Positions 58,112 to 64,000 of a stretch of 64,000 nucleotides of DNA are shown here, piece by piece. A program made the position numbers and the translations under genes. Source of the DNA: Pascua guehoae (lineage: Eukaryota; Basidiomycota; Tremellomycetes; Trichosporonales; Trichosporonaceae); contig BCJX01000001.1 of assembly GCA_001600415.1 (NCBI GenBank), positions 222,365-286,364 on the forward strand. Direction: 5' to 3'. The notes under the pieces are model-generated. The model did not search any database. It saw only the letters and a list, made by a program, of their open reading frames with translations, and was not told the DNA's origin. Each line of letters begins with the position of its first letter. Within the stretch, counting starts at the first letter, position 1.

Positions 58112-61100
58112 CTAGACGTCCTCGAGCCACACTTGGGGTGCGGCGGGGAACCAATTGGCCATGTCCGTGTCGAGCGCCGTGCCCATGTCGAGTGGGGCGG
58201 TGGCGTCTGCGGGTCAGTACGTGGAGACAAGGGCGGGGGGCATGATGGCCGGGTGATACGTGGTAAGTGCAGACATGCAGACGACTGTAGCGTTGACAGT
58301 AGCACCGTAGCAAGCACATAGCAGGCACCGTGGCATGTGCACTGCAGCCTCTGTGGGCCTTGAGCTCTGCTGGCGGCGGCTCTGCTCCGCGAGTGGTGAT
58401 TTGATCCTCGCATCTATGTCGGCCAGCCAGCTTAGGTTGGCAGCAACCCCACTCCGGAGATTTGCTGTTCCCGGACCACGGCCTTCATTCACGAGGATCA
58501 CCAGTGGCCAGTGGCACAGCCACCACACCACACGACCACACGGCGCAGAGGCACAGACCAAACTAAGCGATCCCCGCTCAGCTGCTACTACACTACTAGA
58601 CTCCCTTCAACTCACCCTCCGTTGCGGGAAACCACGCGGCGAGGTTGAACTCGTCTGGCCAAGCCGTGTCGAGGAGCGGCGGGACTGAGCCAGGTGCAGC
58701 CGCTCCGACGGATGTCGCGGGGGCGGCGGGGTCCGCACCTGCCCAGGTGGCCGCGTCTGCCGCGGCGCCGAGGACCTGTACGGGGTCGTTCCACGGAAAC
58801 GGGTTGATGCCCGGGTACTCTTGCACGCCGTCTGCGACTGCGTTTGGGTGTGCGCGGCTAGTCCGGCGTCCTGGGCGTGCAGGTTCGGGGGAGGGGACTT
58901 TGGGGTGCGCGCCGCTCATCTGGGTGTAGGGGAGGATACCCTGTTCGCGCGCCTTTGCGAGCGTGCGGCGGAGGCCGTTTGCGAATGGGCGCGTGGGGTA
59001 GTCGGGGAGGCGTATGAGGAGCTTGTCAATGTCGAGACTGACCTGGTGGAGGTTGCAGACGTCGGGGAGGAGCTCTGCCATGCGGATCACGTAGCGGGCC
59101 GTGGACACGATACCGATGTAAAAGTTGTGGTTTCCGAATTCCGACTCCTTCTCCAGCCGCTTGTGCGCGACCGACGAAACGAGAAAGGCCGCGCCGCGCA
59201 TCGCGGCGCTGACCCACTGCTGCCGCTCGGGGGAGAGGAGCTTTACGTCGTCCTTGCTCCGGACGCCGTACCACGCGGGCGAGTTTGTAAACATGATCGA
59301 GTAGGCGCGCTGGTTGTCGAGCTCGACCATGAGAAAGTGGTCCTCGCTCAGCCCCACGGCGCGGTAGTAGCCCAGCCAGTAGTCGTACAGCGACTGAATG
59401 CCATTGTTGGCCTCGCGCAGGCACACGTCCATCTGCCCCGGGTCCTGGGCCGATATCGACTCGTACGGCTTGAATGCGTTTTCGCGCACCTCGCACAGCT
59501 CGACAGAGTTGACCAGCCGGCTGTCGTACAGCGTCGACAGGGGGTGGTCGAGCAGCTCTCGCGCATACTGCGCCCGCTTGCCACGTTCAGATGGGAACAG
59601 GACCGGCAGCGCGTGGTTGAACGACATTTCGTACGCCAGCCGCACGAGCTGCATGTCAGCTACCCGTCCTTGGGGAAGTCTTAGAAGCATCAGCACCACC
59701 CACCGCAAGCCACAACCTCGCGCCCACGACCAGGGGCCGCTGCCGCTCGAGCATGTGGTCCGGGTGTCCCGACTCCATCCGGATCTTGTGCAGGTACGGC
59801 AAGCAGCGGTACAGGCGCATATCGACGCCGAGCGCCATGGCATGGCAGCACGTCCGCCACGCGTGCTCAGAGTACGACACGAGCACCGTCAGGCCCTGCA
59901 CCGTCTCGAGCGTCGCCACGGGCGAAAACAGCGTCAGCGTCGCCATCTTTTCGACCTCTTTTTGGATCAGACGGCACAGCTCGGACGGCGGCCCGCACGT
60001 CTCGCGCCGCAGCCCCACGAGCACCATGACCGTCACGCAGAACGGCGACCGGCGGCGCATCTTGTCAAACGTGTCTTCGCGCGGGTCAAAGACGGGCACA
60101 AACGGGTGCGCGTATTTGAAGAATCTGGCGTTAGGTCTGAACGTGGACTCTCAAGTGTGCTTATGAGGAGCAGGAGGCTTTTAACTGCGGTGGATCACGG
60201 TCGGCCCTTGGGCGCAATCCCCCTTTGCAAGCAACGAAACGGGTCACCCAGCAACACAGCAATCTCTGCCCACAGAAAACCTCGCGGCCACGACGGAAGC
60301 ACACTCCCACTCACGACTGGAACAACCTCCGCCCCTCGTCTTCCGACATGTACCCCATCGTGATCGGATCACACGCATTCCGCAGCGGATCGCCCTTTTC
60401 CCGAATGGGCAGCGGCTCCTCCCACTCATTCTGGCCGTCGACGTGTTCCGCCGAGCCGAGGTCCCAGTCGGCGTGGAACGGGCCCTTTGACGCTCCCAAC
60501 CGCCGTCGCTTGCCCTTGTTCCTATTCCAATCGTCCTCGCCCACGGCCCTCGCTTCCCGCCCGCGTGACGCGGGGCGCTTCTTTGGCCGCGGCAAGTTGG
60601 CCTCGTCGTGGCCCTCGCGCAAAAAGTGCAGCTCCTCCTCGCGCTGCGTAAAGTGGCGAAACGGCTCGCCTTCCATGGCGCTCTCGAGCGGGTCGTCGTC
60701 GTCGCTCATATCGGGCGACGGCGAGCGTACCCCCGTGCCCCCCGACGTCGACGTCTGTAGTTGTACCAGGGGCGGGCGCTCGAGCAGGCCTTGGCTCGAG
60801 GTCGGGTACGAGAACCCGCCCGAGCCCGGGTCGCGCACGAGGTACGGGTTGACCTCGTCCGTGGACGTGGACCACGGTGTGTCCGCCGCGCTGGGGTTGG
60901 AGTGCGGGACGCTCGGGACGGATGCGGCCGTCATTGGATCTGGGGGGCGTGTGCCATCCGCACCTGGTGCGCTCGGCGCTGACATTGGTCGCTTGGGAGG
61001 TTCTGCTGGCGTCAGTTGGTTGTGTCTTGCGGCTTGGAGAGGCTGCAGGATAGAGCTATAGGCTTACGAGAGTACTTTGCCATGGCCGCGCGCGGCGAGA

Positions 61101-61939
61101 CACTGTCCGCCGGAGTCTCGGTCGTCGTCGAAGGTGTTTCGGCTGGCCCGGCGAAACGGAGCAGCGCAGACGACATTTCCTCGAGCTTGTGGTAGATGCC
61201 CGAAACGTGGCCCTCGAGTTGCTCCAGTCGTCTGGCGTGTTAGCCATGGGGTGAAGAAGCACTCCTCCGATGGAGGCGAGCCGCAGGCCATCATCTGTGA
61301 AAGCCCGTCAAGCAGAGCAGAGCTCGGCCATCTCTATTAGGGGACAGCATGGAGCAAAACAGCCTCAGTGGTCGTGAGGGAACATCCGTCCGCAGCACCA
61401 GTGGTGTGTCGACGTGTTCAGACACATCCACCCCGCGAAACACTGTCCGCCTGGGAGGCTTCAGTCCAAACGCACTGCTTGGTAGCCTCATTGTCCTCGA
61501 GGACGACGCGCGGGAAGGGCGCCATCGCAAAGCGGCACTGAAGCTTCATGTGTCTGCATCGCTTGCACGGGGGGTTCTCCTTGTCAATGCAGCGGATCTT
61601 CATCTTGCGGCACGCATCCTTAACACCCGTGTCAGCGTCCGGGTGCCCATGGTGCCAAGGTTGGGGAGCGGTGAACTCACACATGCGCCTGTGAGCATGG
61701 ATGGCAATGGTCGCAGCGACATGACCAGTAATGTGGACAAGGCAAGACGTGGAGGCAGAGGAGAGAAGTGGCATCGCCCAGTGTCAGTACCTTTTGGTAC
61801 GCAAACAACCAAACTCACGCGCCGGCATGTCTGCCTTTTCGGCAATGTCGTACACGACCTCATCGTATGACGGCTGGCGCTGGAGCTGGGCCGGGGCCGC
61901 GGGTTGGGTATCTCCCTTATCCACCAAGGGAGGGGGCAT
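58112..61939 (-). CDS. Zn2Cys6 transcription factor with fungal_trans domain (C), 8-nt microexon in the cluster
   Basis: Nuclear zinc-cluster regulator. Eight exons: 61819-61939, 61681-61688, 61476-61618, 61068-61231, 60315-61005, 59704-60124, 58616-59648 and 58112-58206, giving 891 aa. The cluster is C43-x2-C46-x6-C53-x7-C61-x2-C64-x6-C71 (RACDACRKMKIRC). Exon 2 is only 8 nt and supplies R41-A42-C43, including the first zinc ligand. A coiled-coil-like RLEQLEGHVSGIYHKLEEM follows, then an acidic Ser-rich linker, then the regulatory domain (FFKYAHPFVPVFDPREDTFD; ARLWLALVRLAYEMSF). The C-terminus has tryptophan-acidic repeats (NWFPAAPQVWLEDV) typical of activation tails. It is divergent from the acyltransferase. 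Start is the first in-frame ATG at 61937-61939. Confidence 0.86.
61681..61688 (-). other. 8-nt microexon of regulator C
   Basis: GCGCATGT between CACAG and GTGAGT on the minus strand. Joining it to the flanking exons restores phase on both sides and yields the conserved ARACDACRKMK start of the zinc cluster; skipping it would lose cysteine 43 and shift the frame. Confidence 0.75.
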
Positions 61940-62990
61940 GGCGAGTGGGAGTGGCTGTAGATGTTGTGAGTGACAGAGCAACGTCGCAATGTCGACGTTG
62001 GCATCCAAGTGTGCTTGCTCTACAGGTAGACAGCTTTCATCAGTAAGTAGTCAGGAGTAATGGTGACAGGCACGTGGGGGAGTGCTCGTATCGGTCGCGA
62101 CCCGAGACATACGGACTTGCGGACAGAACCTCAGAGCAGTGCACGGGCAGTAGCGCAGTAGAGGGCAGATGGGCAGATGAAGACTTGGAATGGCTTCCCG
62201 GCGGCCGTTACGCGCACTTTTGCTATTGCTTTCCAGGGCAATCGACCTGCGCTTGGTGGGGTAGAGTGCCCCACATGTCCAAAGCCGCACAATGATCCCG
62301 CCTGACGCGATGATTATCCGCGCACACAACAGGACCAATTTGTCGACTCGCATGTCCGTCCCAAGCTTGTGCAGTTGCCGGTCTGAAGCCCCAGTGGAGA
62401 CGAGAAGGGGTTGGAACGAGCCCCACAACATGTCCTTCATCGTCGCCAACGGTTGCGAGGGGCCCAGCGGCCAGCGGTGGCCTACCAACCCCAGCGTTGC
62501 CGTCAATCTACGCCACGCTTCTTTACTTCTGCGCACAAGAAAAAAATGTGGCGTTAGTTTGTTAGATCTCGGTTACTTTTATCAGCAAATGTGCCTAGGC
62601 GTTTCCGAGGCATGTCGGACCGCCTCCGAGGTCGCGCCGACGCAGCAGACGATTATTAAGTCTATGTGCAACCTGATTGGTCCAGAGGCGGCTACTTCGG
62701 TGCAGCCTCGGCGCACCTTCGGGCAGCTTTTGCCAATCGGCCACCCCTCAGCTCATCCAGTGGCTGCCTGCAGCCAGCCGGGTCAGCATTTCGGGCCACA
62801 TTTTGGGCACGACAGCAGGACTCATTTGAGACCCAGTAGTAGTATGACGTAATCACCCCTGATCTGCAACGCGCCCGTCGATCAACGAGTCGTCGTCGTT
62901 GTACCAACCCCTCGTGCTTCATCGCACATTCCTACAATCCTACATCTTGCGTGTTTACACTTGTCGGCCGACCTCGAGCTCATCCTTGCC
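61940..62990. promoter_or_regulatory. Divergent intergenic region, regulator C / acyltransferase
   Basis: About 1.05 kb lie between divergent starts. An out-of-frame ATG at 62002-62004 (minus) precedes the regulator start, a possible upstream start. No gene is recognised. Confidence 0.45.
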
Positions 62991-64000
62991 ATGGTACGTC
63001 TCCGCGCAGACGTCGACGCCAACACTCCAGGCCGTCCACCTCCCCGATGCCGGTAAACTCACGCCGTCATCCAACATCACCCGGCTCTTCTCGACGCGCG
63101 TCCTCCCATCCACACGGGCAGCGCACACCGTCTCCCCACTACCCCTCGTCTGCATTGGCTCCGTGACAGCCCCGAATGCGACGGCACTCGTGCTCTACCC
63201 CGCCTCCGCTGCTTCGGCACTGGACCCGCCGGCACTCGAGCGGTCCCTGTCGTTGATTCTCGGCGCGTACCCACAACTCGCGGGCCGATTGCGCCTGACT
63301 CGGCCTTCCGACGCGGGCCGGCCATATACCCGCCGGCACCTCCGGACATGGATGGACTATGGCCGTTCCGACGACCCGGGCTTCTCTCTCGTCGTCGAGT
63401 CGCGCTCAGTGCCATTGTCATCCATCTTTCCAGCCGCTGTCGGGGGCTACGACGGCGTGCTCTCGATCGGCCAACTCAACGACCCGTCCCTCGCCCCCGA
63501 CCTCGCCGCGCCGCTAACCGCGCCCGACCGCGGTGAGGGAGGCGATACCCCCACGGCCGGTGTCAAGATTACGCGCTTTACATGCGGCGGCGCGGCGCTG
63601 TGCTTTGCCTCGTTCCACACGCTATTTGACGCACAGGCCCTCGGGACCTTTCTCGCCGACTGGACCGACGTGCACAACGCCCTCGGAAGAGGCGAGACCC
63701 CAACCCTCCCAGACCGGACGTTCGACCCGGCTGCACTCGATGCGCTCGCAGAGGGTGACCTCGATGCGGACGCACCGGACCCCACGCTCGTGGCGCATGA
63801 GGCTGGGCTGGATGTCCTTCGGTACGATTCGTGGGCGCGAGACCCCGAGGGCAAGCGGAACCCGCCTCCTGAAATGGAAGCGGCGCTGGCTCCGGGGCAG
63901 CTGGACGCGCTCGATGCCAAACACGGGAGGGTGAGAGGAATACCCCCGCCCTGGGATACCGCATCGGCCGCACCGGTGCGTACCCTCGGCATTGAGTTTT
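62991..64000 (+). CDS. BAHD-like acyltransferase, 3' end outside the window
   Basis: Acyl-CoA-dependent transferase of the transferase family PF02458 (BAHD/trichothecene-acetyltransferase-like fold), 5' part only. A continuous frame runs from about 63010 to the window edge: LQAVHLPDAGKLTPSSNIT, then LSLILGAYPQLAGRLRLT, then the catalytic H-x3-D as ASFHTLFDAQALGTF (near 63613-63650). The second motif, DFGWG, would lie beyond the edge. The likely ATG (62991, GCCATGG context) is one base out of frame with this reading, and no ATG occurs in frame from the last stop (about 62860) until 63348, so the N-terminus is unresolved. It is divergent from regulator C, which might control it. Substrate unknown. 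Confidence 0.75.

Overview
The window is nuclear DNA of a high-GC, intron-rich basidiomycete yeast. Genes carry many short introns (mostly about 40-65 nt) with GTGAGT/GTAAGT-type donors and a CTAAC or CTGAC branch point a few bases before CAG. That style, together with fungal regulators (Zn2Cys6, fungal_trans and TF_2-type), a PriA-like secreted protein and CCCCCTAA-like interstitial sequence, points to Tremellomycetes, most likely Trichosporonales (Vanrija/Cutaneotrichosporon/Apiotrichum type). The genus is an inference. I rebuilt 18 protein genes (one cut by the right edge) exon by exon from reading-frame continuity, splice signals and family motifs. Two tRNA genes, one tRNA fragment and one orphan exon (pseudogene) are also present.

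Left third (0.7-24.3 kb): an NCS1 nucleobase/hydantoin-type permease is divergent from a 2-oxoglutarate/Fe(II) oxygenase. Next come tRNA-Pro(AGG), an aldo/keto reductase, a two-zinc-finger fungal_trans regulator and a large hydantoinase/oxoprolinase-DUF917 fusion interrupted by a 100-N assembly gap. They are followed by tRNA-Val(CAC), a single leftover exon of a flavin monooxygenase, an extended SDR (dihydroflavonol-reductase-like) and a glutathione S-transferase. Permease, oxygenase and hydantoinase could serve uptake and breakdown of pyrimidines or hydantoins, but they are not contiguous.

Middle (24.3-38.8 kb): an AidB-like acyl-CoA dehydrogenase and a 15-exon AMP-forming acyl-CoA ligase lie tail to tail. 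After them is an intronless SDR with an N-terminal zinc motif and an in-frame TAG at codon 7, and then a small secreted cysteine-rich PriA-like protein.

Right (38.8-64 kb): two Zn2Cys6 regulators and a class II aldolase lie on the minus strand. The aldolase is divergent from a diaminopropionate ammonia-lyase/threonine-dehydratase-like PLP enzyme, and their shared promoter holds a TCGTTACG inverted repeat. After a 3.6-kb gene-poor stretch with a 25-bp tandem repeat come a GT18/MGAT5-like type II membrane glycosyltransferase with unusually long introns, a third Zn2Cys6 regulator whose zinc cluster is assembled through an 8-nt microexon, and the start of a BAHD-like acyltransferase that runs off the window.

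I see no prokaryotic-type system, CRISPR array, complete transposon or viral gene. The most unusual items are splicing and decoding oddities: the 8-nt microexon, a 34-nt intron, a 16-nt GT..AG segment at the acyltransferase start, the in-frame TAG of the SDR, and two 32-nt tRNA introns. Recombination scars lie beside or near the tRNA genes.
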